Origin: Anaerobacillus alkaliphilus
Lineage (GTDB): Bacteria; Bacillota; Bacilli; Bacillales; Anaerobacillaceae
DNA length: 64,000 bases
Reading direction: 5' to 3'
Assembly (NCBI RefSeq): GCF_004116265.1
Contig: NZ_QOUX01000023.1
Span: 1-64,000 of the forward strand
A program made the position numbers and the translations under genes. This document shows positions 37,980 through 47,341 of the stretch, piece after piece (position 1 is the first letter of the stretch; each line of letters begins with the position of its first letter). The notes under the pieces were generated by a model. The model had not been told where the DNA came from. It searched no databases and saw only the letters and a program-made list of their open reading frames with translations.

Positions 37980-38888
37980 TCAATACCTCCCTGCCCGTTG
38001 CTGTTTATACTCATTACCTTGGATAAACTTAATTGCTTCCCTTGTTTGATCAAGGCGTTTAATACTTTCGTCGTATTGAAATGTCGCTACACACATCAAT
38101 AAGATATCTATGATATGTAGCTGCGCTAACCTTGATGATGTTGCACCGCTTCGAAAAATTGACTCTTTTGATGCTGAAGAGCATAAATTTATACCAGCCT
38201 GCGAAGAAACAGGTGACTGACCGTACCTAGTTAAACTTATCGTTTTCGCTCTGTTTCGGTTAGCCAATTCTAATACATTGACAACCTCTTTCGTTTGCCC
38301 CGAAAAAGAGATCCCAAAAACCACATCATCCTCAGTAACATTAGCCGCAACCATCGCTGCCATATGAACGTCAGAAAACGTCGTGACATTTTTGTTTAAT
38401 CTCATAAATTTTTGTTGAGCATCTTGTGCAATAATTGCTGATGAACCAACGCCAAAAAAGTGAATTGTACGTGCCTCGTACAAAGCTTTCGTAGCTCTAT
38501 GAACTTCCTGTAAATTGAGAATGTCTGCTGTTTCCCTGAGTGCTTGAATGCTGTTAGAAGTCATCTTTTTCAAAATCGTTTCTAGCGACTCATTAGGAGA
38601 AATATCCCGATACCCAGTATCTTCATGTTTTTGCAAATCGCCAGCTACTCTAAGTTTTAATTCCTGAAACCCTTTTAGGCCTAACGATTTACATAACCGA
38701 ATGACTGCAGCCCCGCTTGTTTGACTTTTTTCTGCTAACTGTTGTGTCGTACAAGATATGGCTATTTCGGGATGCTCGATCATGAAGTCGGCAATTTTCT
38801 TTTCTGATGTTGGCAAATTTGTTCGCATTTCCCTTAACATGACTAGTCCGCCAGTTAATGATCCTATTGTTTTCGGGTTATTTTTCAT
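37980..38888 (-). CDS. MurR/RpiR-family transcriptional regulator (copy 2)
   Basis: 302 residues from ATG 38888, with GGTGGAGGAG directly upstream. Same HTH_6 plus SIS layout as the copy at 32944 and close similarity throughout (e.g. SGAAVIRLCKSLGLKGFQELKLR; FFGVGSSAIIAQDAQQKF). It is embedded between a GH3 gene and anmK in the salvage operon, so it is the likely local regulator, with the SIS domain sensing an amino-sugar phosphate. Confidence 0.92.
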   Translation of the reverse strand: MKNNPKTIGSLTGGLVMLREMRTNLPTSEKKIADFMIEHPEIAISCTTQQLAEKSQTSGAAVIRLCKSLGLKGFQELKLRVAGDLQKHEDTGYRDISPNESLETILKKMTSNSIQALRETADILNLQEVHRATKALYEARTIHFFGVGSSAIIAQDAQQKFMRLNKNVTTFSDVHMAAMVAANVTEDDVVFGISFSGQTKEVVNVLELANRNRAKTISLTRYGQSPVSSQAGINLCSSASKESIFRSGATSSRLAQLHIIDILLMCVATFQYDESIKRLDQTREAIKFIQGNEYKQQRAGRY

Positions 38889-38912
38889 TCTCCTCCACCA
38901 TACTTTTCTGGG

Positions 38913-40520
38913 TTAACGTTTTGAGTCATTAGGGATTGTGACAGGTAACGTCCCTGTTACTTGTTCAAGACCATAGATTGCTTTGGCAGCCATTCGTAAA
39001 GAAGCTGTTGTAAACTCATACGTTGCAATATAAGCTGAAACATCAGGTAGCGATACTAAATCATAGGGACTTCGCATAGCGACGACAACGATTTTTTTCC
39101 GCAAGTGAGACAATTTTTCGATAAGCTGTATTTGGTCAGGGCTGTTAGTGGCAGTTAATGTGCCTACAATGATAGTCTCGAAACCCTTTGCCTTTTCAAC
39201 GAGTTGATCAATCTGATCTACTGAAGCTGGGATTGTTAACATTTCAGTCACTGCTTTTGGGTCAATTTCTTGTATAACACTGCCTAATGCATTGGTAGAA
39301 TAACGTCGGTCCTCGACCTGCATTATATAAGCATTTTCTGGATAAACAACAAATACACTTTGCTCGGATTTGTCCAAAGGGAGAACACCTTCATTTTTTA
39401 CAATCGTTACACCTTGGCGGAATACTTCTTCTGCCTGAAGTTGATGTTCCTCACAACCAACGATTGGTGACACGTGAATTGAATCTATGCTAGAGTCGAT
39501 ATCATCCCAAGACAAATACTTATCTTTCAACTTACTAACTCTAGTTACGGCTGCTTCTAGTGTTTCAAGACTAATGCCACCATTCTGTACTTCTTTAACT
39601 AATTCTTCAATCGCTTCTCGTTGTAAATGATGCAAATGAGAAATCATAACTAGATCAACCCCAGCTTTAATAGCTTGAACTGCCCCCGTAGCTGTTCCAA
39701 TCGTATTAGCAATTGCATTCATCTCCATGCAATCCGTTGTTACAACACCATCAAAGCCAAGTTGTTCACGTAATAAACCTGTGATAACAGCCTTAGAAAG
39801 TGTCCCTGGAACTCCGGGATCTTTTTCAATAGCTGGAAAATAAACATGTGCAGACATAACAGTATCCGCACCTTCCTCAATACATCGTTGAAAAGGTTTA
39901 ATTTCAACGTTCATCAACCGTTCCATATCATGTGAAATGACAGGCAGTTCTAAGTGGGAGTCTAAAGCTGTATCTCCATGCCCTGGAAAATGCTTTAATG
40001 TTGTCACTACACCTGCTGCTTGCATGCCTTTCATTGCTTGCATCGAAAATTCACTAACAACCGTTGGATCTTCACCATACGAACGGACGCCAATCACCGG
40101 ATTGCGAGGGTTATTATTCACATCGACCGTTGGTGCCAAATTCCAGTTTATCCCTAATTCTTTTAGCTCTTTTCCAGTAGCCAAACCAATATTGTAAGCA
40201 TTTTCCGGATTTTGTGTGGCACCTAAAAGCATCGCACCAGGAAATACCGTTGTACCTTCACCTAACCGTCTCACAACACCATTTTCTTGATCAATACAGA
40301 TTAGTAATGGTCGTTCGTGTCCTGAAGCCTTAGCTTCAAGCTGTAACTCAGTTGTTAACTTTTTTATTTCTTCAGGTGTACCAATGTTACGCCCAAATAG
40401 GATAATGTTGCCAACATGGTGCTCTCGAATTAGTGTTTTCATCTCTTCGGAAGCTGTGATCCCTTTAAAGCCGAACACCATTAATTGACCAATTTTTTTA
40501 CGTATTAGTTTTTCATCCAT
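38913..40520 (-). CDS. nagZ: Cytoplasmic GH3 beta-N-acetylglucosaminidase, NagZ-type
   Basis: 535 residues, no signal peptide. GH3 barrel with KHFPGHGDTALDSH (acid/base loop), DVNNNPRNPVIGVRSYGED and VVTTDCMEMNA (nucleophile Asp), followed by a C-terminal (alpha/beta) domain. It cleaves GlcNAc from GlcNAc-(anhydro)MurNAc compounds inside the cell. Its start overlaps the stop of the upstream permease gene by one base, coupling expression to import. The lipoprotein homologue at 31110 probably does the same job outside. Confidence 0.92.
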   Translation of the reverse strand: MDEKLIRKKIGQLMVFGFKGITASEEMKTLIREHHVGNIILFGRNIGTPEEIKKLTTELQLEAKASGHERPLLICIDQENGVVRRLGEGTTVFPGAMLLGATQNPENAYNIGLATGKELKELGINWNLAPTVDVNNNPRNPVIGVRSYGEDPTVVSEFSMQAMKGMQAAGVVTTLKHFPGHGDTALDSHLELPVISHDMERLMNVEIKPFQRCIEEGADTVMSAHVYFPAIEKDPGVPGTLSKAVITGLLREQLGFDGVVTTDCMEMNAIANTIGTATGAVQAIKAGVDLVMISHLHHLQREAIEELVKEVQNGGISLETLEAAVTRVSKLKDKYLSWDDIDSSIDSIHVSPIVGCEEHQLQAEEVFRQGVTIVKNEGVLPLDKSEQSVFVVYPENAYIMQVEDRRYSTNALGSVIQEIDPKAVTEMLTIPASVDQIDQLVEKAKGFETIIVGTLTATNSPDQIQLIEKLSHLRKKIVVVAMRSPYDLVSLPDVSAYIATYEFTTASLRMAAKAIYGLEQVTGTLPVTIPNDSKR

Positions 40521-41494
40521 TATTCTTTTACTCCTCCTAGCGTTAAACCTTTAATAAAGTAACGTTGGAACATTAAGAAGAAGATGATCATCGGAACCGC
40601 TGCTACTGTTGCCCCTGCCATTAGTAGTTTAAAGTTTGCTAGGTTAGCATCTTGCAATGTCTTTAAGCCCGCTGGAAGTGTATAAAGTGAGGCATCACGT
40701 AAAACGATAATTGGCCATAAAAACGAATTCCACATTAAGACAAATGTAAAGATGCCTAGTACTGCCATAGCCGGCTTCGCTAACGGTACAATAATTGACC
40801 AGAAGACTTTCCATTCAGAGGCACCGTCAATTTTAGCTGCCTCAATTAGTTCATCTGGAATTGACATTAAAAACTGCCTCATCAAGAACACACCAAAGGC
40901 TAGAGCTAAGTTCGGTAAAATTAATGCCCAGTGCGAGTCAAAGATTTGAAGTTTTTGAACAATGATAAATGTAGGTACAAGGGTTACTTGCTCTGGTATC
41001 ATCATTGTTGAAATAATAATCCAAAAAATAAGGTTACGCCCCGGAAATTTCTTCTTCGCTAATACATAACCAGCCATCGTATCAAACAAGACAATGAGCA
41101 ATGTTGTGACAACGGCTATATAAAGACTATTCCAAAGCCAGCGCATGATCTGGGTTCGCTCAAATAAAAACACAAAACTTGAGAATGATTTTTCTTTCAC
41201 TTCGGCCATTTTTTCTTGGTGATATTGTGCTTGTTCAACATTACCTTCCCGCTCAGCTGTACGCTTTTTTTGCCATTGAGAATAGTACTCTGTAATCCCT
41301 ACTGGATAGAGCTTTGGTGGAGCAGATTCCACATAAGATATCGGTCGATCCATTTCTTCGTTTTGATAACCAGGTAACTGTAAGGCCGTTGAGAATACCC
41401 AGTATAAAGGTAATAGAGAAGCAAGAGCCATAAAAAGTAAGAGTAAATAGATGACTAGACGTCCAGTCTTTTTATATATGTTTTTCGTATTCAT
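40520..41494 (-). CDS. Carbohydrate ABC importer permease (MalG-type)
   Basis: 324 residues from ATG 41494 (AGGTGG upstream; the GTG at 41506 is in that site). Six helices and the EAA loop EAAKIDGASEWKVFWSIIVPLAKPA, typical of second sugar permeases. After the first helix there is an unusually long charged extracytoplasmic insert (about residues 30-105, rich in Gln, Lys and Glu). With the permease at 41510 and the binding protein at 42643 it forms an importer; no ATPase gene is present, so a shared MsmX-type ATPase is likely. Predicted substrate: muropeptide-derived sugar. Confidence 0.9.
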   Translation of the reverse strand: MNTKNIYKKTGRLVIYLLLLFMALASLLPLYWVFSTALQLPGYQNEEMDRPISYVESAPPKLYPVGITEYYSQWQKKRTAEREGNVEQAQYHQEKMAEVKEKSFSSFVFLFERTQIMRWLWNSLYIAVVTTLLIVLFDTMAGYVLAKKKFPGRNLIFWIIISTMMIPEQVTLVPTFIIVQKLQIFDSHWALILPNLALAFGVFLMRQFLMSIPDELIEAAKIDGASEWKVFWSIIVPLAKPAMAVLGIFTFVLMWNSFLWPIIVLRDASLYTLPAGLKTLQDANLANFKLLMAGATVAAVPMIIFFLMFQRYFIKGLTLGGVKE

Positions 41495-41509
41495 ATTAAA
41501 AACCACCTA

Positions 41510-42439
41510 TTAGTTTTTGTCTCGGAAAATCTTAAATTGAAAAATGGCAAAGACCATGATAATAAAGAATAAGATGACAGATTGAGCTGATGCTAGACCA
41601 AAATTAAAATCTCGGAATGCTGTTTTATAAATTACATGTACGATGGTTTCAGTCGAGTACCCGGGTCCACCACCAGTCATCATAATGATTTGGGTAAAGA
41701 CCTGAAACGATCCGATCGTACTTAAAATAACTAAGTATAAAGTCGTCTGTGTAAGCAAAGGAATTGTAATCTTATACCAACGTTGAAATGCATTTGCGCC
41801 ATCAATCTTGGCAGCTTCATAAAGTGTTGGACTGATGTTATTCATTGCAGCTAAATATATGATAATACCCGACCCCGGCGGAATAAGAATTGACATAATC
41901 ATTAATGAAGGTAGTGCCGTATCTGACGCCCCTAGCCAGTTCACTGGTTCAAAGCCAAACCAACCAATAATGTAATTAAATAATCCATAACGATAGTTGT
42001 ACATCCAGCGCCAAACCATGGCGATAATAACCATTGATGTAACTGTTGGAAGATAAAAAGCTGACCTAAAAAACGTTTGTGAAACCTTACCTAACGGTGA
42101 AATTAACGTTGCAATGACTAAAGCTGTAATAATAAAAGCTGGTACGGTTACGATCGTATATAAAAAGGTATTCCAGAGTGACGCTTTAAAAATTTCACTT
42201 TGAAAGGCTGTAAAGTAATGAGCTAAGCCCACCCACTTAATCTCGAAAATTCCATAATCAAGGAATGATAATACGAAAGCCCAAACTATCGGAACAAGCA
42301 TAAATATGGCGAAGAACAATAGTTTAGGGAGTAGAAACAGATAAGCTACTTTATGTTTCTTCATCTCTTTCCACGTATTTTTTAACTTTGAAGATGGTTT
42401 CTTTTTCGTCACAACGTTATGACTTGTCCCTACTTCCAT
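41510..42439 (-). CDS. Carbohydrate ABC importer permease (MalF/UgpA-type)
   Basis: 309 residues. ATG 42439 is chosen because AAAGGAG lies eight bases upstream; the frame opens at a TTG at 42457. Six hydrophobic helices, positively charged N-terminus, EAA loop EAAKIDGANAFQRWYKITIPLL. It ends 16 bases before the next permease. Separated from the binding-protein gene by a long hairpin (42542-42626) that would lower permease expression relative to the binding protein. Confidence 0.9.
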   Translation of the reverse strand: MEVGTSHNVVTKKKPSSKLKNTWKEMKKHKVAYLFLLPKLLFFAIFMLVPIVWAFVLSFLDYGIFEIKWVGLAHYFTAFQSEIFKASLWNTFLYTIVTVPAFIITALVIATLISPLGKVSQTFFRSAFYLPTVTSMVIIAMVWRWMYNYRYGLFNYIIGWFGFEPVNWLGASDTALPSLMIMSILIPPGSGIIIYLAAMNNISPTLYEAAKIDGANAFQRWYKITIPLLTQTTLYLVILSTIGSFQVFTQIIMMTGGGPGYSTETIVHVIYKTAFRDFNFGLASAQSVILFFIIMVFAIFQFKIFRDKN

Positions 42440-42541
42440 CTTTCTAACTCCTTTCAAAAACCGATTGGTGTTTACTTATTTTTGTATAATTCAACAAACT
42501 TTTATCTGTTTCCTAGTAACATTTAAAAGTTAAATAGAAAA

Positions 42542-42626
42542 GGATGACTATTAGATGGGATATACCTATAACAATCAGGATTTTTATATCCACTGTCCTG
42601 TTTATATCCCTACTCTACTAGTCATC
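42542..42626 (-). terminator. Partial terminator/attenuating hairpin between binding protein and permeases
   Basis: Outer arms GGATGACTA / TAGTCATCC and inner arms near GGGATATA / TATATCCC form a long stem. On the minus strand it is followed by TTTTCTATTT. Such hairpins commonly let only part of the transcripts continue into permease genes. Confidence 0.7.
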
Positions 42627-42642
42627 CATTCATTTTTTTCTA

Positions 42643-43989
42643 TTATTTTAAAATTGACTCCACGACACGTCTTGCATCTGATAACGCTTGTTCAGCTGTT
42701 TTCTCACCGTTAAGAGCAAGTTGCAATTCTCTTTGAATTGCTTCATCAATACGAGCCCATTCTGGGTGACGTGGTAGCATGACCGCCTGCTCTGTAATTT
42801 CTTGAGCACGTGCCATTTCAGGATTATCTGCAAAAGGATCTAAATCAGCAGTAGAAATTCTTGCAGGGAACGTTCCATAATTTTGTGACATTACAAATTG
42901 CTCATCAGTACTTGAAATGTGCTTAACAAATTCTGCTGTCATACGTTTCTTGTTATCGTCCTGTTGAGCGAACATTACCCAACCACCAACACCACCGATA
43001 CTTACACTTTCACCTAACTTACCGCTTGGGTACTCAGCAACCATGAAGTTTGTCTTGAAGTTGTCTCCCTGTGCAGCTGCAATCGCCCAAGTTGCCCATG
43101 GTGTGACAGCAAGACTACGTCTTTCTGCATTTCCCCACTCTTGCCACGTTTGACCTACATCAGGACCACCCATTTCAAAAGGAGCAACATTATATTTTGT
43201 TTTTAAATCAACTAATTTTTGAAGACCACTGATTGCTTCAGGTGAGTCAAATGCATACTCAGTTAAATCTTCATTTAGAGGATAACCACCGTCCATTAGA
43301 AGGAATGGCCAAGCTTCATAGTAACCATCTAGAATATATGTAGAGAAACCATATACTCCGTCACCTGTGAGCGCTTCCATTTTTTTAACGAACTCATCAT
43401 ACGTCCATTTACCATTTGCAGGAGGTTCTACTCCCTTTTCTTCAAAAATATCTAAGTTAAGTAACATAACATGCACACTCATTGAATTCGGAACACCATA
43501 ATGCTTGCCATTATATTCATACTCTGCTAAAGCATTTGGATAAAAATCTGCTAATTCTTCTGCTGTAAAAAATGGATCAATTGCTTCAATGACACCACTT
43601 TCAATATGGTTAATACTTACAGCACTACCACTAATGTCAACCGGTGCAATATCTGGCCAAGCTCGACCGGCAATCGCAACACTTAAACTATCTCCCATTT
43701 CAGCCCAAGGAGTTTGAACTATTTTAACTTTTACACCTGGATATAAATCTTCAAATTCTGCCGCTTTTGCTTCTAACCAATGATATTGGTTTTCTGCCGC
43801 ATCTCTCCAACGTGGACCATCCCAAATCGTGATCTCACCTTTCCATTCCTTCCAAGCTTCACCGGTTTCAGTTGGTGGATCTGTTGGTTCTTTTGGCTCA
43901 GTGCTAGAATTCCCACTACTACATGCCACAGAAATTAGAACAGTAAAAACTAAGATGAGTGATAAAAATAAAAACTTTTTGCTTATCAT
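42643..43989 (-). CDS. Sugar-binding lipoprotein of the salvage ABC importer
   Basis: 448 residues. The signal segment ends LISVAC-SSG, a lipobox, followed by a Pro/Glu/Thr linker and a family-1 extracellular solute-binding fold (EITIWDGPRW near the start; GVGGWVMFAQ hinge region). It would deliver substrate to permeases 41510 and 40520. Position among MurQ, AmiE-like and NagZ genes suggests MurNAc-containing saccharides or muropeptides, replacing the MurP PTS of B. subtilis; binding specificity is inference. A TTTCATA/TATGAAA dyad lies upstream. Confidence 0.9.
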   Translation of the reverse strand: MISKKFLFLSLILVFTVLISVACSSGNSSTEPKEPTDPPTETGEAWKEWKGEITIWDGPRWRDAAENQYHWLEAKAAEFEDLYPGVKVKIVQTPWAEMGDSLSVAIAGRAWPDIAPVDISGSAVSINHIESGVIEAIDPFFTAEELADFYPNALAEYEYNGKHYGVPNSMSVHVMLLNLDIFEEKGVEPPANGKWTYDEFVKKMEALTGDGVYGFSTYILDGYYEAWPFLLMDGGYPLNEDLTEYAFDSPEAISGLQKLVDLKTKYNVAPFEMGGPDVGQTWQEWGNAERRSLAVTPWATWAIAAAQGDNFKTNFMVAEYPSGKLGESVSIGGVGGWVMFAQQDDNKKRMTAEFVKHISSTDEQFVMSQNYGTFPARISTADLDPFADNPEMARAQEITEQAVMLPRHPEWARIDEAIQRELQLALNGEKTAEQALSDARRVVESILK

Positions 43990-44032
43990 AATTATTCCTC
44001 CCTTTTTTTATATAAACGTTATATTTATTAAA

Positions 44033-44072
44033 TAGTTTCATAGAAGTCTAGCCAAATCTCTGTATGAAACTA
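44033..44072 (-). promoter_or_regulatory. Inverted repeat upstream of the binding-protein gene
   Basis: TAGTTTCATA and TATGAAACTA pair perfectly (10 bp) around 20 bases, in the 95-bp gap after the AmiE-like gene. The half-site TTTCATA recurs in the dyad upstream of the SpoIID/LytB gene (34083-34116). Could be a regulator site or a weak terminator of the AmiE-like gene. Confidence 0.4.
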
Positions 44073-44084
44073 TAAAATAACAGC

Positions 44085-45149
44085 TTAAGATATTACTTTT
44101 AAAACGCTTTCATAAAACCGTCGACGAGTAAGATTAATATTTACAGGATTTGGCTGATGGACTCTATTTGTAAATAATACCATAATCAGTTCTTTTTCTG
44201 GTACAACCCATAAAGATGTTCCTGTAAATCCTGTATGACCAAATCCATTAATGCCGTTGAAATCAACGACCCACCCTAATCCTCGGCCTTCATTCTCTCC
44301 CATGACGTGCCTCTGGATAGAGTTCTTAGCCAATTCATATGATAGAAAGGTATCTTCATGTTTAAGAGAGATTAAGTAACTTTTAGCCAATTTGGCAACA
44401 TCGATCACTGTTGAAAAAATCCCCGCATGACCAGAAACTCCACGAAACGCATAATGTGAGTTTCCGTCATGAACCTCTCCCCAGATGAGCTCTTCTCGCC
44501 AACCATGGTAGTGTAGATTTCTTACTTTCACTAATTCTTTCTCAAATTGGTTTCCGACCTCTGTCGGTACAATTCTATCTTTAAGACTAGCATCTGGGAG
44601 ATAGCAGGTCGTGTTCAGCTGTAATGGAACAACTAGTTTTTCTTTTACTACCTCATTTAACTGTGCTTCCTCAATAAACTCGATGATCTTTCCAAGTAAA
44701 ATGAAATTTAAATCACTGTACTCTATTTTTTCACCTGGATCAGGGAAGCTTTTCACCTTTAGAATAGGAGCTAAAAAGTCTTCAGCTTCAGGGACGGTAT
44801 AAAATGGGTACCATGCCGGAAAACCAGAGGTGTGAGTTAGTAAATGATAAACAGTGATACAATTAGTTGAAACTGACTCTAGACTAGGGAAAAAAGTACT
44901 CACCTTCGTCTCTAATGAGAGCTTCTTTTCAGCTATTAATCTTAGGATAATCGTAGATGTGAATATTTTTGTAATTGATGCTACGTCAAAAATCATGTCC
45001 TTTTGCATCGAACGTTTCTGTGGATAAGCACTGGCGTACCCAAATGCCTCATGATATATAATTTTTCCCTTATGCTCCACGTAACCGACAGCACCCGGAA
45101 ATTCACCTTCCTCAATTGCAGTTGAAATTAATAGATCAATAGCCTTCAT
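44085..45149 (-). CDS. amiE: AmiE-like serine hydrolase (beta-lactamase fold)
   Basis: 354 residues from ATG 45149 (GGTGG upstream; the frame opens at 45167). A class-C beta-lactamase/penicillin-binding fold: Ser58-Ile-Thr-Lys61 (SxxK), Tyr144-Ser-Asp, and HTG in GFGHTGFTG. In B. subtilis the homologous YbbE/AmiE lies in the namZ-nagZ-amiE-murQ cluster and removes stem peptides from MurNAc. Here there is no signal peptide, so it would act on imported muropeptides in the cytoplasm. Directly downstream of murQ. Assignment rests on context plus fold; other esterase activities are possible. Confidence 0.72.
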   Translation of the reverse strand: MKAIDLLISTAIEEGEFPGAVGYVEHKGKIIYHEAFGYASAYPQKRSMQKDMIFDVASITKIFTSTIILRLIAEKKLSLETKVSTFFPSLESVSTNCITVYHLLTHTSGFPAWYPFYTVPEAEDFLAPILKVKSFPDPGEKIEYSDLNFILLGKIIEFIEEAQLNEVVKEKLVVPLQLNTTCYLPDASLKDRIVPTEVGNQFEKELVKVRNLHYHGWREELIWGEVHDGNSHYAFRGVSGHAGIFSTVIDVAKLAKSYLISLKHEDTFLSYELAKNSIQRHVMGENEGRGLGWVVDFNGINGFGHTGFTGTSLWVVPEKELIMVLFTNRVHQPNPVNINLTRRRFYESVLKVIS

Positions 45150-45195
45150 CTGTTTCACCACCCACAACTCAGTATTTTTCTACTAAACTCTCATT

Positions 45196-46107
45196 TCATT
45201 TCAATAGTTCAATTGCTTTTCGAACAAAACCATCAGCCTCGACAATTGCTCTTCCTGCCTTTTCTTTTGAAGCACCGGTTTCAATCATGACAATTGCTAG
45301 TTTTACATTTTGCTCTGTTTCATCTAAAACAAAAGTTGCCTGCTCATATGGCACTCCAGTCACTGCGATGACAATATTTCTTGCCCGTTCCACTAGTTTG
45401 TGGTTGCTCGCATTAACATCAACCATTAAATTTTCATAAACTTTGCCTAGTTTAATCATTGTGCAAGTTGAGATCATATTAAGGATCATCTTTTGTGCAG
45501 TTGCCGCCTTCATTCTTGTGGATCCGGTCAACACTTCAGGTCCTACAACAGCCTCTATACTCGTGTTGGCATAATGACTTAATTGCGACTGCTCATTACA
45601 TGAAATTGCTGCAGTTTCTGCACCTAACTGATTTGCATATTCTAGAGCCCCCATAACATATGGAGTTCTTCCACTAGCAGCTATTCCTATCACGATATCT
45701 TTATCAGTGAGTTCCCTCTGAGCTAGGTCAATAGAACCTTGCTCAAAATCGTCCTCAGCACCTTCCACTGCACCTTGAATAGCCGTTTCTCCACCTGCAA
45801 TAACCCCTTGCACAAGCTCAGAACTTACACTGAAAGTCGGTGGACATTCTACTGCATCTAAAATTCCCAATCGCCCACTAGTTCCAGCCCCAACATAGAA
45901 AATTCTCCCACCACTTTTTATAGATTTATATGCAAGATTTACAGTCTTCTCAATCTGAGGCAATACCTTTTGTACTGCTTCAGCAACGGTACGATCTTCC
46001 TCATTGATGATTTCTAATATCTCAATTGTTGACAATTGGTCGATATGTTTAGAACGAAGGTTTCTTTGCTCTGTTGTCAACGCTGATAAACTTTTTTCAG
46101 TCTCCAT
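45196..46107 (-). CDS. murQ: N-acetylmuramic acid 6-phosphate etherase
   Basis: 303 residues from ATG 46107, the usual MurQ length; the frame opens at TTG 46125 and the ribosome site is weak. SIS fold with GAGTSGRLGILDAVECPPTF, GAEDDFEQG and GIAASGRTPYVMGAL, all MurQ hallmarks. It cleaves the lactyl ether of MurNAc-6-P to GlcNAc-6-P plus lactate, the step linking muramic acid to NagA/NagB. First gene of an operon running to the GNAT at 35793; an AT-rich candidate operator lies just upstream. Confidence 0.95.
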   Translation of the reverse strand: METEKSLSALTTEQRNLRSKHIDQLSTIEILEIINEEDRTVAEAVQKVLPQIEKTVNLAYKSIKSGGRIFYVGAGTSGRLGILDAVECPPTFSVSSELVQGVIAGGETAIQGAVEGAEDDFEQGSIDLAQRELTDKDIVIGIAASGRTPYVMGALEYANQLGAETAAISCNEQSQLSHYANTSIEAVVGPEVLTGSTRMKAATAQKMILNMISTCTMIKLGKVYENLMVDVNASNHKLVERARNIVIAVTGVPYEQATFVLDETEQNVKLAIVMIETGASKEKAGRAIVEADGFVRKAIELLK

Positions 46108-46133
46108 AACATCACAACCATTCAATTTATAAA

Positions 46134-46172
46134 ATTTTATTTTAACTTAATTATACACTCATAAAATTAAAT
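46134..46172 (-). promoter_or_regulatory. AT-rich candidate operator upstream of murQ
   Basis: ATTTTATTTTAAC plus TTAATTATA (46134-46155) matches, with one difference in 22 bases, a sequence 53 bp upstream of the other salvage operon (52220-52241). Both are followed by TAAAAT(A/T)AAAT, making a dyad. A second dyad, TACCATTTT / AAAATGGTA, lies at 46196-46235. Candidate sites for the MurR/RpiR regulators. Confidence 0.5.
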
Positions 46173-46302
46173 TTCAACAAAAACATAAAAAAATTTACCA
46201 TTTTTTTAATATATTGTTAAAACATTAAAATGGTATAGAGTATTAGTTCGGTCATTTGCACTCTTTTACATACTTCATGAACAGTTATAATTGAGTACAT
46301 CT

Positions 46303-46336
46303 TAAAATATTATTTCATTAATAAAATAATATTTTA
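46303..46336 (-). terminator. AT-only hairpin after the amino-sugar kinase gene
   Basis: TAAAATATTATTT and AAATAATATTTTA pair over 13 bases immediately after the kinase stop codon. It may weakly terminate the NamZ-NagA-NagB operon or be a regulatory dyad for the murQ operon. Confidence 0.45.
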
Positions 46337-47314
46337 CTACTTCTGTTTTAGACCATTATTCATGCATTTTTCTAAAAATACAGTTGGCACTGTTTTACCA
46401 CTTAGCTTAAAACCAGCAACTAGTGCACCTGCAGCAGGTACTACCTTGGGAACTACAATTGAAATGGGTAGTTTCTTTTCGTTCATGACTTGTTCTAATG
46501 TAGGTAAAAACCAATCTGCTCTCTTATACACTCCCCCTGCTAAAATGAGTGGTATTAAACCTTGTTGTCGTTGAAACAGTTTCATGTATAGATAATAAGT
46601 CGATTCAGCTGTGCTTCGTGCTGCATCTAAGATAATCTTTTGTGCAACTTCGTCACCAACGTCAGCAGCTTTAAAAACTAGTTTACTTATTGGTGCAATT
46701 AAAGATTTCGCTTTACCCGGTTCATAGATTTCACTAATAAGATCAGGTGGTTCCAACACCATTGCATGCTCTAATATGAGGTCTGTTAAACTTGTTTGTG
46801 GTCCAGTTTGATCATATGCTGCAAATACTGCCTGTATGGCTTTCTTACCTATGTCATAGCCACTTCCCTCGTCCCCGATGAGATACCCCCAGCCACCGAC
46901 TCTACTTCTTTGATTTTCATGATTTATACCAAATGTGATCGAGCCAGTACCAGCAATGTGAACAATCCCGGGTTCACCTAACGTGCCTGAGTACAATGCA
47001 TTCACTGCATCGTTATCAGAAAAGAAAGTCACTTCTCGGTTCAGAGCTTTAAAAATTGCCTGTTTTACCCTTAACTTGTCTTCAGACCTATTCACCCCAG
47101 ACATTCCCGCAAAAATAACAGATACATTTGTTAGAGCACAATCATTTATGTCCCGTAAATTACTTACTAACTGATCAAACTCATCTTGAACCTTAGCATC
47201 AGGATTATTAGGATTTGTCGGTCCTACAGTCGTTAAAGCTTGAATATTGCCTTCGATATCACAAATTGCAGCGGTTGTTTTCGTCCCACCACCATCTATC
47301 CCTAATACGTACAT
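46337..47314 (-). CDS. BadF/BcrA-type N-acetylglucosamine/N-acetylmuramic acid kinase
   Basis: 325 residues with GGTGG upstream. ASKHA-fold kinase: GIDGGGTKTTAAICD, FSDNDAVNAL, HIAGTGSITFG and GDEGSGYDIG. Related enzymes include eukaryote-like NagK and clostridial MurK, which phosphorylates both MurNAc and GlcNAc. Since import here is by ABC (no phosphorylation), this kinase is needed to make MurNAc-6-P for MurQ and GlcNAc-6-P for NagA. Last gene of the GNAT-namZ-PIG-L-nagA-nagB operon. Confidence 0.88.
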   Translation of the reverse strand: MYVLGIDGGGTKTTAAICDIEGNIQALTTVGPTNPNNPDAKVQDEFDQLVSNLRDINDCALTNVSVIFAGMSGVNRSEDKLRVKQAIFKALNREVTFFSDNDAVNALYSGTLGEPGIVHIAGTGSITFGINHENQRSRVGGWGYLIGDEGSGYDIGKKAIQAVFAAYDQTGPQTSLTDLILEHAMVLEPPDLISEIYEPGKAKSLIAPISKLVFKAADVGDEVAQKIILDAARSTAESTYYLYMKLFQRQQGLIPLILAGGVYKRADWFLPTLEQVMNEKKLPISIVVPKVVPAAGALVAGFKLSGKTVPTVFLEKCMNNGLKQK

Positions 47315-47341
47315 TCTCTAACAACCACCTTCAATATTTTT

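Noticed and set aside
42405-42425. ACAACGTTAT inside the permease gene
   Set aside because: Lies in the coding sequence after the start codon and lacks the second half-site.
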